Assembly: GCA_030549495.1 (NCBI GenBank)
Contig: JAUIRK010000982.1
Coordinates: forward strand, 234,102 to 298,101
Reading direction: 5' to 3'
Origin: Nectonema munidae
Lineage: Eukaryota; Nematomorpha; Nectonematoida; Nectonematidae
Length of the DNA stretch: 64,000 bases
In this document: one piece after another, positions 1 to 23,955 of the stretch
Numbering within the stretch: the first letter of the stretch is position 1
Layout of the letters: each line of letters begins with the position of its first letter
Position numbers and translations under genes: made by a program
The notes under the pieces: model-generated
The model's database searches: none
Told to the model about the DNA's origin: nothing
Seen by the model: the letters and a program-made list of their open reading frames with translations, nothing else

Positions 1-13
1 ATTAGACACAATT

Positions 14-412
14 TATTAAAAGAAGTTATATAGAATTGTTTTAACAGTTGTGCTTCCAGCACTTTTGAAGCTGTAAAATGGAAAGAAATTATTATTATTA
101 AAGTCTGATGAGAAATTGAAATACTTTATTGTTCCAAATATATACTTAAGGTATCACACATGCTCGGAGGTATCCATTTTTAAACTGTAGTTCAAAAAGA
201 AATATTAAAAAGAGTTATATAGAATTGTTTTTTCATCATTAGAAAATTTTTTAATGTTGAACAGTTGTGCTTCCAGCACTTTGAAGCTGTAAAATGGAGA
301 GAAATTAGTATTAAAGTCTGATGAGAAATTAAAATACTTTACTGTCTCAAATATATCCTTAAAAGTATCATACATACTCCGAGGCATCCATTTTTAACTG
401 TAGTGCAAAAAG
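14..412. repeat. Two-copy tandem duplication, ~190-210 bp unit
   Basis: The stretch from 14 to 202 is repeated from 203 to 412 with small differences. Both copies carry ATATAGAATTGTTTT, ACAGTTGTGCTTCCAGCAC and ATCCATTTTTAA. The second has a ~29-bp insert after the first of these. The minus strand of copy 2 is open for 60 codons, but the first copy is not, and no protein family is recognised. Confidence 0.7.
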
Positions 413-473
413 AAATTCTTACTCGTTTTACCTTGTGATCGATTTAGTTTTATCGCACACACATATATATTAA

Positions 474-690
474 TTTTAAGAAAATAATAGTTGAATTCGA
501 AGGAAATTTATTTTATAAAAAAAAAATTTATTTCGGTGTACACTAACACCGTTTTCAAGTTATAAAAAGTAATTTATTAGACTCACAATTACTTTTTATA
601 ACTTGAAAACGGCGCTAGTGTACACCGAAATTAATTGTTATTTTAATAAAATAAATTTCCTTCTCATTCAATTATTATTTTTTTCAAATT
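474..690. repeat. Long hairpin (palindromic MITE-like element)
   Basis: Inner arms 531-574 and 587-630 are near-perfect inverted repeats separated by 12 bases. The inverted symmetry continues outward through GAAGGAAATTTATTTTAT at about 500 and its complement at about 655, to about 474 and 690. Each arm contains a small stem-loop directly followed by GAAA (reading outward), the same layout as the hairpin at 24396-24631. It lies in an intron or upstream of the RPRD2-like exons. Confidence 0.75.
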
Positions 691-949
691 AAATATCGAT
701 TTAAAATGGAAAATCCAAGTTCAATTTTTAAATACATATATATATATATATTTTTTTCCAAAGCTTAGTTTTATTAAATTTTGAATACAATTTTCACGTT
801 TGAGCGTTCTTTAAATCATAAATTCAAACAAGTTTTAATAGGCACAAAAGTTTAAAAATAAATTTCAGCCTATATTTTTTGAACAAAGTAAAAATAATTA
901 AAAAAAAAACTTAAACTACTACATAAAGATACTTTTTGCACTCTTTTAG

Positions 950-11313
<10,364 letters not shown>

Positions 11314-11347
11314 GCATCATCAAGCTATATTCATGTAAAGACACTCT

Positions 11348-11348
<1 letters not shown>

Positions 11349-11380
<32 letters not shown>

Positions 11381-11477
11381 TCTCTTCTCCCTTCCTACCT
11401 TTTTTACCTTTAATTCTAATTAACTTGTTTTAATAAATTAAAAATATGCATATTAACAATGTGTGTGTGTGTGTGTT
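11349..11477. repeat. (TG)n microsatellites in the 3' UTR region
   Basis: Two TG runs, about 11351-11380 and 11460-11476, flank a candidate polyadenylation signal of the RPRD2-like gene. Confidence 0.9.
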
Positions 11478-11520
11478 ACTCCTTCTCTATAACCTTCCTT
11501 ATATCACACTTTGAAATAAA
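11432..11520 (+). promoter_or_regulatory. Candidate polyadenylation signals of the RPRD2-like gene
   Basis: Two AATAAA hexamers, at 11432-11437 and 11515-11520, lie 120-200 bp past the stop codon, separated by a short (TG)n run. The real cleavage site cannot be fixed from sequence alone. Confidence 0.35.
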
Positions 11521-12988
11521 TTTTTAATACAAAATTGATGCATCATTTCAAGTGATTGGCATATCAAACTCCTAGATTTATATGCAAATTGATTCATTTC
11601 AAAGCTAAGATAAATAGCATAAAAAATTTAGTTTGTGTCGATTTTGCAAAATGATAATTTTTAGAAAAATTCAGGTCTCGCATACATTTAACACTTAAAC
11701 GACGAAATTTAAAACAATTTTGAAAAAATCAATAACAAATGCAAGTATTGTATTAAAAAAAGTAGAACTCTCAACATTTTAATACTCAATCATATGAAAA
11801 AACGGAAAAAGGCATATAAATTCATAACACTTCAATTGCCACAGAACTGGTATTCCTTCTAGTTTTAAATAAGCGTAATCTAAATTTACATTAATGTTAG
11901 ATAAATGTATTATATAAATGATTATTTTCTTCTTAGGAGTAGTGAGTGTTGCATAGATTTTTATTAGTGGTCTGGCAAGACCACCAGACATAACAAAAAA
12001 AGTAATATACTTATGTTTATAGTAAATCATTATATCAATTATACCTAAGAAATACTGGAGAACAAAGCAATGCAACAAAACTTTTTTCTACGCCAAAAAG
12101 TCACACAATTTGAATGACGGCTCCTTGACAAACATATGTAAATATGTCTACGCGTAAAAGTGAAAATAAGGTATAAAAAGAGAGAAGACGAAATAAATGA
12201 TTTTACTGCATGTGGGTGATAAATTAAAGACATGTTCAAATCTAATTGATGCTAACCTCCGATAGCAACTTGATTAAGAATGGAACTGCATGAGGGGAGG
12301 TTTTAGCTAATTTAACTCTAAAACAAATTGTTATAATTTTACTTATTTATTGAATAACTTTGAGATTCTCGACTTTTTGATTATTGATTGACTCTTTTTT
12401 TAAAAAAAAATTATTGTCTAGTTCTAATCCTTTATTGCCACCATATGGTATTTCTTTCTTCTCATCTAATTCAATAAGACTATGAATGTGAGTAAAGATA
12501 AATACTCAACGCTATGTTGTTCGCACCTGTTTTATGTGGAATTCTCATTCAACTTATATTTTTGAAAATAACCAATATCACTGTTCTAAAACAATTATAT
12601 TTCTATGTGTACCAAAAGCATAGGACATGAGTCTTGAAATTTATGTATAAATCATGTTCAATACTTTTCAAATACTCAAGTTCTTTATGAAAGTGTTCCT
12701 ATAAAAACGTTAATCAATGATAAATGTTGTCATATTCAAAAAAACTATTTTCTTCTCTATATGCTAATTAAAAATAAACAAATTTACATATTCAAAAATT
12801 TTTTTAAATTTGTAAAAAATTAAAAAGTATTTTTGGCTAAAAAAATCAAATAGAAGAGACTTTTTAAAAAATTCAAGTAATTTTAACAAAAAATTTACCC
12901 ATTTAAACTTACAAAGTCAAAGGAGTTATAAGTTTGTAAAACTTTTTAATTAAAGTAAAAACAAAGAATGGCATAATAACTTCTGAAC
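11521..12988. other. Intergenic, AT-rich, no gene seen
   Basis: No coding potential. Minus-strand sequence around 11930-12000 resembles the inner right end of the hAT family at 47515-47580 (GGTCT...CCAGACCACTAAT), so it is probably a truncated copy. Confidence 0.4.
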
Positions 12989-13433
12989 CATTGGTTCCCA
13001 AACTGTGGGCCATGGCCCCTGGGCCATAAAGTAAAATTTAAGAGGCCATAATCTGAGGCTATGCATAAATAAAACCCAAGGAGTTTAGCCGGTAGAAGCC
13101 TGTCGATAATCTGCAACATCACCCCTCACACTGAGTAGAAAGAGCACTTAATTGTTACAGTGTTATCAAATTTGTAAGATTCAAAGATTAAATCACATAG
13201 CGTAGGATTAATAAACTTTTTCCATCCAGTGGATTTCCTATGTTTCCTTCTTTTTTTTGTTTATTCTTGAAATACCTTTTAGCAAAATGCCCTTTTTAAT
13301 TAATCTTATGATTATAATAGTTAGATACTAGTATACAGTCACGGTATTCACAGGCTATGATTGTTGTGGGGGCCATAAACAAGGATCATGTATGAAAAGT
13401 GGGTAACGATCACAAAAAGTTTGGGAACCACTG
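12989..13433. mobile_element. hAT MITE, 445 bp
   Basis: Inverted ends CATTGGTTCCCAAACTGTG and complement CAGTGGTTCCCAAACTTT, flanked by octamers TTCTGAAC (12981-12988) and TTCTAAAC (13434-13441). No ORF. Same family as 52680-52972. Confidence 0.8.
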
Positions 13434-13441
13434 TTCTAAAC

Positions 13442-16400
13442 TTTACATTCTTTGCTGACTTTTTTTAGCAAACTACTGTTGTGCACATCAAAAGTTTGTT
13501 TTAATAATTTGTTCAATCTCGAAAAAGCATTTCACTTGTGAATTAATGAACTTTTAACTTTATAAGGAATGATCTTCTCAACATTTTTGTGAACACCCAA
13601 AAAATGGAATCACTTGAATTTTATCTGCACCATATTAAAAATTTTTTTGGACTTCAGGGCGTCTATATATACCACGTTAACAAATGCTATTAATCAGTAA
13701 ATTTTCACGATATTCTTATTTTCGCAAAATAGATAACTATGTATAATATATGAAGCTAATTCCGAAAACTACTACAACTTTTTTTAACTTGCAAATCGCG
13801 TTATTTAATTTGCGCCAAAATTTCTTGCTAGTATTATAATAGATTAGAGCTTTTCTTCCGAATATTGCGAGTGAAAATTACGCTAAGGTAAGTTGTCTTA
13901 TAGTCAAATTACCGTTCATCACGACATGTGGTATAAAGCCGTTGGGTGGCTGAACAAATCTGTTTGGACATAATGTAGACGGTCATAGTTTCAACATAGG
14001 TTTGAATAGGAGATTATCTCGACTCCTCTAATTTTATGGATTCAGAAAATGTCTCATTTGTAGAGCTACAAATTTAGTTAAAAAGTGTGAGGGTTGTTAT
14101 AATGAGCAATAAATTTCGTTTTGATTGACAGCATATTTGATTTTGGCATTTTCTAAAATACATGTGGAAGGAATCATTTACAAAAAAAGGAAAGAAACAG
14201 TATAGAATGAACTACAAACTAACAGCTTTCCACAAAAAGTTATCAAAACTTGCTTAAATGAATCCATAGATAAAATCAATTCCTCTTCTATCCCCATAAG
14301 AGAACATTTTGGAAAGAATTTCTTTGACTTGGTTTGAAAGTGCAAAACACAAATATATTGTTATTCAAAACAAAAGCTCAACAACTTCATTAAGTTGACA
14401 AACAATCCTTGCAAACAACTTTCCACCTTGATTCCACACGATATGCTACAAGAAACTAAGCAACTTTGAGTGATTCAGGAAAATCTTCAATTACTCCACG
14501 TTATAAAAAGTAAAAATTATATTTAAAAAAATTGAAGTTTACTATAATTTGAAGTTAATTTTATGTTTGTTGCTTTTAAATGTCAATATCATCATTAAGT
14601 TAGGTTGGGTCAAGTTATAAATAAGGTAACTTTTTTTATGATAAACGATCTTTCAAGTCGATTCCATGAACAAATTAGATTTTATATTAGCGTTGTCAAG
14701 AGTGTATAGGCGGATTTCTATTTCATGCAATTGCCTTTTCTACATATGATATCATGAATAAATAGTAAAAAAAGATGATTGCCCATTTTAACCGTGTGAA
14801 AACCAAAAGACGTTTTAAGTATATGAATATGTTTACTCAAAAATATTTGTTCTGTCCTTCTTCATAAGAAAATGATACAAAGGAATTTACTTTCCTAATG
14901 CCAATTTTATATTTTAAATTTTCATTTATTTTTCATAGTTTTTAATATGATGTTTAATGATCTCTTTTTTTGGCATAAATTATCAATTTAAAATCTTTTA
15001 TAAATTTCAAAAAACCGAACTAATCATCGATTCAGGACATTTTATAAGGTAATCAGAATACGTCAAAACAATCATCTTGAAAAATTCGCTTAATCTAAGA
15101 TCTTCTTGGATTATTATTATTATTAAACAGGTGATTTATTGCAGCAAGAGGCATTCATTTCCAGAAACAGTCAAGGGTATTTGAAAACAGACTTTACCCA
15201 TGAATAAAATATAAAACATTTTTCTAAGCATCTTTTTAAACTTTAATTTGTGTATCATGTTTCCTAATTCAGTGTTATCTAATGTATGTCGCATTTTTGC
15301 ACAAGACCGGAAACAACTGACTCGAGAAATTTTCATATCTCTTGCCATTTGTTCTTAGTGAATTTCAATTTGAGCTATTTGTTTATACATATTTTAATAA
15401 GAAGGCAAAAAATCCTTTGCTGATATGCTCTTTTAAAATTCATATAGATTTAATAAAGAAAATCACTTTAAAAATATGATTAATTTTGAAGTTAGTATTT
15501 CGGATGCAATTAATCCTGATTAAATTTTATAGCCCAAAGTTTGAAATTATAGTTTAATATATATATTTTTTTAAATGCTTTTCATATTTTTTATACCTTT
15601 TTCTCAATAATTTTTTTTATTTTTTAATCGGGCAGTTGTCAGGGGAGGCAATTATCGTCGGGGCAATAGCCCTAGAACTGTCTAGCAGGGCTCTCCAAAC
15701 TTTTTAACCCATAGAACCCATCATAGATAATTTACTTTCTCCTCGGCTCTTAGACAAGTTTAATAAAAATATAAAATCACTTTTTGCATTTCTGATCATG
15801 AGCAATAATATCTCCATTTTTCCTGACTAGAAATTTAATTGATTCTCCATAACATAGCCGACCCCCACTTTTATGTTATTATCGACCTCTAAAAGATCTC
15901 AGAGTGTCGATTTCCACCTTTTTGGGGACTCCTATAACGGATGTGGAAGAATACTTAATTCGCGTGGAAGCTTTTTGAAATGCTGAAACTGAAGTTAAAT
16001 TCTTGTGTTATTTAGTTTGTTAAATTTCTATCGAAAAGTGTAACTCAACTTTAGCGAAAAATATTCAGTCAGATCAAAATGTGAGCTAAATATATTAGAA
16101 ATGTATACATTTATGATCGACCGTTCTTTAAAATTAAACTTTTATTAGTTTAAGAAAGAGATATATATTTTATTCAGTGCACCAATTTTCCAAAAGGTAT
16201 TACGCTAGCCAACCACCAATCAATTTGAAGAATCCTTGAATAAAAGTTTTTCATTATTCAAATGAATTGCGCCAAAATCTCGATTCCAATTGGCTGGATA
16301 GAGATACGCCTAATTTTTTTTCATTTCCAATAAATCCTTCCAATATATATATACATACTTTTGAATTTTCCGATACTGCATAGCAAATTTGTTTCTTTCA

Positions 16401-19400
16401 ATTTTATATCGCATCTATAGTAATTGTCTTCTTTTAAACCATTATACTTACATTTTTTTTAAATATAGAGAGAAAACAGATTCTCTTTTATATTCTATTT
16501 AGAGTTTTTAAATGGGAAGGATTTTTAGTTTTGCGAGAGTCTATAAAAACGAGTTGTGTCAATTACCCTCCTAAGGGTCCTATGAAAAACATTAAGTTTT
16601 AAACTTTCGTTATATTTCTTTATACGTGCAGGAGCGTTAGGTGGTGTACAAAATCTCATTTCTTATGCCTTCCCATATGTTTAGATTGACATAGCAAAAG
16701 TTTCAAATTTGAGTAGCTTAATTCTAGTCTTGTTACAAATTTTTTGGATGTCATCATTATCTGCGCCCAAGCATTGGGCATAAAAAGTTTTTACTTTGAT
16801 TTGAAGAACGTTTAACTATTTGTTGCTTTTAAATTTAAGGCTGTTAAAATTTGGCTCAAAAAATTTTTAGGGGGAAAATATGTAGAACTTTTTGGTCAAA
16901 TTAAAATTATAAAGTTTTGGCTGTCTTTTTTCATTCTTATATGTTTAAAAATTAGTACAAAAAAGGTTGGAAATGAAGAGGATAGAAGGTTTTTGAAATG
17001 GAATATAATGGAGCTAAAGCAAAGTAAAACAAGACACAAATTTCACACTGTTTATTCGAAAATTATAATTGAAATGAAGCATAAGTGATACTGAATTCAT
17101 ATGACATATGGTAGGATATAAATCATGATACATTACGATAAATTTCGCAAATTTCGAGAACAAAAGACTCGATGTAATTCTTTCACAATGATCAGTGATT
17201 CCCCCACCTTTTTCTAACTTACATTAAGATTGTTATCTACATAAGTGGAAAAAAATCTTGAAACAGCAGCGAATTTGAAAGGAGGAGGGGGTAGATTATA
17301 AAATCGCCCAAGGTAAACTTTCGCCCTTATTGACAAGCTGGTTAGTTTTATAGCATAAATAAATATAAAAAAATTTATTCTCTAAAATAAATAAATTTCA
17401 AATATCCTTCTAATTCTTCATGAAACTTCTGCATGATCGCAGTTTCTTAACAAGAACGAATACACTTATAATCCAGTTTGTTACAACAAAAAGGGTGTTC
17501 TAGTATTTGTGGGTTCTAGCATTAAATTTTGGTTTAGGAAGAATTCGACCTCCGGCAGTATTGATATCAATATATTTAAAGACCGAATTGTCCACATGGC
17601 TGGATTGGCCTGCTTGAAAAATTTTAATAATACACAAATTTTCTAGAAATTAATTTCTCTGAGAAAGTCAGTCTTTGATGCTTTGAACTCAACGATATTA
17701 AAAATAATAAGTGATACTGAGATTTATAAGTAGGTATAAGTTGAGTACAATTGGACTTAATAAGGAAACGTGTGCAATCGCTTCTGCATCATTGTGCTTC
17801 TCATTATCATCATCAACATCAGACAGATGATTGATTGTTTTCTCGTTTACTCTGAAAAGAAGCAACGCTGATTGAAATCATGATGCACGACAATGATTCT
17901 ACGTTTACTACTTCCTTCAATGCGCGCATGATGATCATCTATCGTTGACATTGATTTTAATTAATAAAGGATTCCTTATCCTTACTGATTGAATGTCACT
18001 TTCATCTATTGCAGTAGCGGGCAAATTATGCATTTCCTCAATCTGGTGTGACTCTTATGATCTAGATTCTAGTTGTCTTGAGTTTTAACCAGTTAAAAAA
18101 GCTTTTTTTACCTAGAAAGAACTTATTTTTTCAAGAATACACAAGAAAAAATAATGAAAATGATTGATTTTTTGGTTAATTTGGTTTTTAATTTAAATTC
18201 TATGTTTTTTGAGATTTAACTAAAAAAAATTTTAAACTTAGTATTAACTCGTAGTATTAATGGTTCTTTTTATCCTGATCTATTTCACTAAAATATATCA
18301 AATTTCACAGGCCAGGCTTGACCCTCCAAGACATTATAAATATTTCCCACTTTTTCTCAATTACATAAAAAAATTTTATGCAAATGATTTTATAAAACTA
18401 TTTTTTAGCAAATTTTAATTTGCATGTTTTGTATATTAAAAAAAATCAAAGCAAAATATGATCTAACAAAATTTTAAAAAATAAAAAAAATGATGATAAT
18501 AAAAAAATGAGAGATGTAAGAGAATTTATAAACCAAATTTTTATATAATATAAAAAAAGGTAAAATAATTAAACAAGTTAAATTTGGCATAATGAGCTAA
18601 GAAAAAGTAAATTTAATCTTAGAAGTTACAAAGAAGTGATTCCCAATCTTTTTTAATATTTAGAATTCGGACCCCCACAAAATAAAACCTGTATTCTATC
18701 AAAGTTACGAAGAAAGTTACATTCATTAATGCGAGTTAAACTTCTTTCAAAGCAGTAGATAAAATAACGTGCAGAAAATTGAACAGTATTTGTCAAATTT
18801 TAATCTCTTGATCAAAGCTATCTATATTCATCAAAAAGAACTATTCCTTACTTTTTTTCATTTATCGGATATAGAAAAAACGCGATTTTTAAAAATAAAG
18901 AAATTGATTTCTTTGGACTATATATTGATTTCAGACTTTACTTTTAATCAATAAATTAATCATTAAGAGTTATGAGAGTGTGTATGTGTTGGAAAAAAAT
19001 AAAATGAAAAAGTGGAAAATAGTTTTCATTTTCTTTTTAAATATATAACTGCAATATTTTATAAGCTACATTGAAGCAATTTGGTTTAAATGAGGACGAA
19101 GAGATCAAAACTTATTCAGTTATTTGAAGCGAAGCGTAACCTAAATTATGCCAGGTGCTGTCATCATTCACACTAGTGTTTCTTTGCCGAGATCCCGGTT
19201 TTCAGGGCTCCCAACAATTTTTGTTCTGTTGGATACATAATTGTTTTCTTGGGTTTTCAATTTTTCATTTGATTGCAGAGTGCAATTAACTGTATCCAAA
19301 AAAGTACCCTGAGAAAGTTTAATATTTTTAGCCTATACCCAATCTAAATGCATCATCTATAAGAAATCAGTATCATTAAGAAAACTTTAATTGTGTTTAT

Positions 19401-19440
19401 ATCTTAACCAAAGATGAAATTAATAATGATAAACAAATAA
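13442..19440. other. Gene desert, 6 kb
   Basis: AT-rich with no supported gene. Isolated hAT-like ends are suspected at 15687 (CAGGGCTCTCCAAACTTTT) and about 18640 (GTGATTCCCAATCTTTTTT), but no partners or target duplications were found. Confidence 0.4.
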
Positions 19441-20087
19441 TAAAAATAAAAGATTTATCTTCAAGTGTGTAAACCTGGCCTGTGTAAATCTTGCTCTACA
19501 TTCGATACTACTACGGCTCCACTTCTTTATAAGGCTTTAATAAAACCAATCTTAGAAGATGGAAATGTAATCTCTTATCCTTATTATGATCATGATGCTT
19601 TCAAAATTGAGAAAGTCCAAAGGTCTAAAGACACTAAAGACATTCATGGTTTGAAAGACCTAAGCTACCAGGAAAGACTCATGAAACTAAATCTACACTT
19701 TCCTTATCGTTTCAAATAGAGAGGAGACATGATTACCGTTTATAATATCCTTGCTGGAAAGATGCTCATCAACTCTAGAATTTTACATGATTTTTCAAAA
19801 AGAAACCAAAGATTACACTCTCCAAAATTTCCTGAAATCGTTTTGTAAAAAGTCCATTTAAGAAGGTTTTTCTCTGAAGGAATGATTAATGACTGGAATT
19901 CACTTCCCGATGATATTGTTAATGCTCCAAACGTATATGATTTTAAGAACAAATTGGATCAATTTTGGAAAGACAGAATGTTTGAGTTCTGCTAAACATC
20001 GCATTCTCCTCTTCTTCTTTCCTTTACTCAGATGCGAGAATTAACAGGCTCAGCCTACTTTCACTAATAAATTATGTTATGTTATGT
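19441..20087 (+). mobile_element. LINE 3' end (reverse transcriptase C-terminus), decayed
   Basis: Encodes LYKALIKPILEDGNVISYP, IEKVQRSKDTKDIHGLKDL, SYQERLMKLNLHF, then RGDMITVYNILAGK and WNSLPDDIVNAPNVYDFKN-type blocks. This is the C-terminal region typical of Jockey/CR1-type LINE polymerases. The 3' end finishes in a short (TTATG)n tail at about 20068-20087. At least one stop (after 19717) and another in-frame stop near 19850 show that it is dead. The 5' part is missing, as expected for truncated reverse transcription. Confidence 0.8.
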
Positions 20088-21600
20088 TAATCTATATTCC
20101 ATCGATCAAAAAATAAATCTAAAAAATGAGCCTCTATCAAAAATTAATCTCTGGCGCCAATCAAAAATGACTTCTACCTCATATAAGCTATCATAATTTC
20201 TTTCAAAACTTCTGTGTTAACTTTTAATCCTGTAGATTAGAAACTCTTAAGATCTTTCAGATTTATGTTCATTTATTTATAGATACTAACTTTGTAATTG
20301 CAATAAATTTTTTATTGGAAATATACTTTTATATTCTTTTTGCTCAAATTTTTGAAGCAAGTTTAAAAAATAATCGATAACCCTTCTGAAATACATTTCT
20401 GAAAAAATAAAAAAAAACAAAAATCCAGGGAATCCTGTAAGTGTTCCCTTTTCTTCTCAGAAAATTTTGGGCCCCCATGAGTAAATTAATCTGTACAAAA
20501 TTTAAAAGTGTTATAATTAGAACAAAAATAATCCATTATGGTAACTTTTTTCAACATAAGCTTGGTTAGGTTATTTAACGTGTTTTTTTTTGAAGAAGTG
20601 CTGTAAGTTGTTGTCTTTACTGACTTTTAAGCTGCCTGAGTTATTATAGTATTTGCACAAACTATTCAACTTCAAAAACAAGTAATCCATACCCCCTACC
20701 CCAAACACCGCCCACCTGAAATTTTTTGCTTTCTTTCTGGCAATAAAAGCTAAGTACGGCTCTGATCACCAAATTTTATTACGCACCTGCTCATATGTTA
20801 CTGGTATCAAGTCAAATTTCCGGTAAACTAAAAACCTAGCTACCAAAATCTCCAAAAACAAAGGTAGCATGCACGACTTTAGTTTTCGGAGAGTTTAATT
20901 TTCGGGAAATTTGGTAGTGGAAAATTTAAAATATAGGAGATGTTGACTAGACACCTATGCTATTTGGTTGTGAAAGAATATTTGAAACATACTTTGGGGC
21001 CACTTTAATGAAATGCGATGGCTGAAGGTTTTGCTTGGTCACGTATTTATTCAATGAGTATGGCAATTAATTTTGATTTGAGCGTTGGCATTCTTTTTCG
21101 ATTTATTAATTAAAAATGTTTTTAATTAAATAATGTACATTTCATTTGCCATTGTATAAATTTATCTTAATCTCTTTGCAAGAATATTTAATCCATTTAA
21201 CACATATTTGTAATCTACTTATAAAAAAATTTCTCTAATCCAATTGATACATTTTATTTATTAATTTTATGCCATTATAAAAAGACTTTCATTATGGAGA
21301 AAAATTCTTCCATTTTTAACATTGCAAAAATGAAACACTTCAAAGCCAAGATGAGATTTTTAGCAACTTGTTGAAACAACTTGTTTCTAAACAGAAGTCA
21401 TTTTTAATGCATAATTTTGTGTGTCTGGGTGTGCGTGTATCTGTCTGTCTCTCTGTATGCATTGAATGAGTTGTCTGTGTATATGAGTTCATGTGTTTTT
21501 ATGTGTGTCTGTGTCTGGATGCGTGTTTGTCTACCAAAGTGTTTGAGTCCTGCGAGGGACGGGTAAGCAGGGATACAAAATTTCTCTTACCAACACATAA
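20088..21600. other. Intergenic, no gene seen
   Basis: AT-rich. An isolated hAT-like terminus lies at about 20745-20763 (ending AAGTACGGCTCTG, complement CAGAGCCGTACTTAG). The stretch 21420-21540 is TG-rich low complexity. Confidence 0.35.
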
Positions 21601-21699
21601 TTTTTGACACATGGTCAGGTCAGTGTATGGAGAGGGGTGGTAACATTGAATTCCGATCAAAAATATTTTGTGTTATCTTAGTTTTTTTAGTTGTCGTTA

Positions 21700-21830
21700 T
21701 TGAAGGAATCTTTCATAGCTGGACAGATGTTAAGGATAGTCAGGATCGGAAATCGAACGCAGAACAGCTGGATTCAGAACCTACGGTCCAATCACTAAAC
21801 CATTTGCAAACTTTTAACTTGAGTAGATTT
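21700..21830 (-). mobile_element. tRNA-derived SINE, family 2
   Basis: On the minus strand an A-box-like TGGTTTAGTGATTGG is followed about 40 bases later by a B-box GTTCGATTTCC, tRNA-like spacing. Lack of clean acceptor pairing argues for a SINE rather than a functional tRNA gene. Confidence 0.45.
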
Positions 21831-21857
21831 GATTTCTTACAAAATAACCAAATGTAA

Positions 21858-23947
21858 GTTATAGGTGTACTCTAGTAGAAACTTTGAGTTTGTTTGCAAT
21901 TATCATCTATCTCTTAAGTTTAACTTAAAACATCCACGCTTTTTGCAGCATGGCTAGTCTTACAACCAGTGAAAGAAAGTTAACTTTTATTTGTTTTAGT
22001 TCGCAAACGACAATATTAGTGATCGGTGAGGTAGCAAATATGGGCAATTTGTGAAATCTAGATAGCAGGTTCGATATCACTAAGTCTTAGCTTTGAGCAT
22101 AGCATCAACGGCAACCTTCTTCTTTGTTCATAGTTCACTACTTCTCAATGAAAATGCACCACACTACATCTACCTTGCTTCAAATTACGTTTCTTATCTG
22201 ATTGAATGTAAACGAGACATCCCACCCCCTCCCCCGCACGCTCAATCGGCCTTTATAAAGCAAATTGGCTTTGCAAGCTAGACACAATGACTGTATGTAC
22301 GATTCTCTCTTTCTTTCATGAAAGAAGATCTCAGTTCAAGAAAAGATATTAGATTGAATCATTAATAAAATGATTATGTAGAAATTCTACATACACTGAT
22401 ATACTATGGGTATATAAGCGTGGAATAAAAACGCACAAACAGAAGCATTGTTTTTTTTCTCGATAAAGACCTTTGTATCTTGGAATATTCCTTATTTGGT
22501 GGTTTATTGGATGAGAGAACAAAGGACTTCTTTCTTCCCTCACAAAACTTTGATTGACATTTAGAAGGCGTGGAAGTCGGATGTGAGACTTGGAAGCATT
22601 TTTTATTGAACAACAAAGCCTTTTAATCAATGTCTGAAAACTTTAAATATTTTACGTTTGCTATACTATGCCATAAACACTACACATTGTTGATATCTTT
22701 GAGTCAAGGAATAAACGACGAAATACACATTTGGAACACACGTAACACATGATGCACACAGCTCGCGGACACACACACTTATACATTACCGAAGCTCCAT
22801 TTGTTTCTCAGCAAATCATAAATGATTTTCACTTGAAGTGTTTTATTTTTTTTTATCATTTCTACTTTGACATCATCAGATCTCCAAGCAACGTCAAAAA
22901 GATTCATCATGGTGAAATATGAAACGCATGTAGCAAATCTGACTCACTCAAGCTTACGTTTAAATATTGAAACTGCTGGATGAGTGAGGGTTTTAAAACA
23001 TAAATGTGCAAAATAACAAAAACTGGTAGGCGACAGAATTCTGGCAAATATTAATCTGCCACATGGAGCTCTACATACCCAATTAACTAAATCCAACTAA
23101 TTAGTTGATTGAATGACTAACAAAATAAAAAAAGTTTTTTTTTGAAAAAAAATGTTTAATATATTTTGTATATTTATTTTTTAAAAAAATTTAAAAACTA
23201 TTTATAAATGTCCTTTTTTTTAGATTTAAATTTATTAAAATGATGTTTTAAAAATATTTTTTTATTTTGAAAAAAAATTATAATACAAATAATGTTTACA
23301 TAATTTCATTAAAAAATATTTTATAATGAAAAAAAATATTAAAAAAATTAGTTGTTCGAAAAATTACCCAATGTAGATAACTAATCTTACTAACCTACAA
23401 ACTAATTCATTAACTTTTATAATGTAACTGACAGCTTACTAAGACATTATTTCATTTGAAAAGACAGAAAGAAATTTTTAAGATTTGGAAAAGATGTCCT
23501 TTTTTAGATATAAACTGAGCCGAAGCCAATTGGGCAAGTGCCCTTTAGGCAGATGCCAAAAGGAAAAATGTTCAGCTGCCACCGTGTACATTCTTGGTTC
23601 TCTGATCTGGTACACACTATATCCCAACGAACTACCATTGAAAGAAGGAACGTTGTTCAAATGACTTCTTATAATAACCCAGTGTATACTAGATCTTTCA
23701 GAGTGGCATAGAAATGTAACAATTGTATGCAATTATTATAACAAACAAAGTGTTGATCCTCTATAAGTATGGACTCTTACGCTTTCCTCTTTACAATATG
23801 ACATGATTTTTTCCTCGAAAAACAAAACGAGATTTCTTGGATCAATTTAAAGCTTAAAAATTATATTTTTTAGGTTTATTATGCATTTTATTTTTATTCA
23901 AAATTGTCTTTTTTCACTTCTGTTTTGTCTTTTTAAAGTTCTGAATT
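21858..23947. other. Intergenic, no gene seen
   Basis: No coding signal. A weak tRNA-like B-box (GGTTCGATATC) lies near 22067. Very AT-rich at 23090-23350. Confidence 0.35.
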
Positions 23948-23955
23948 TTTTAAAT

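Noticed and set aside
20425-20763. hAT element between CAGGGAATCCTG and AAGTACGGCTCTG
   Set aside because: The ends pair poorly and no 8-bp duplication is present; only the right end is listed as an isolated terminus.
22013-22080. Possible tRNA gene (GGTTCGATATC)
   Set aside because: Poor acceptor and anticodon-arm pairing and no clear A-box; at most a SINE relic.
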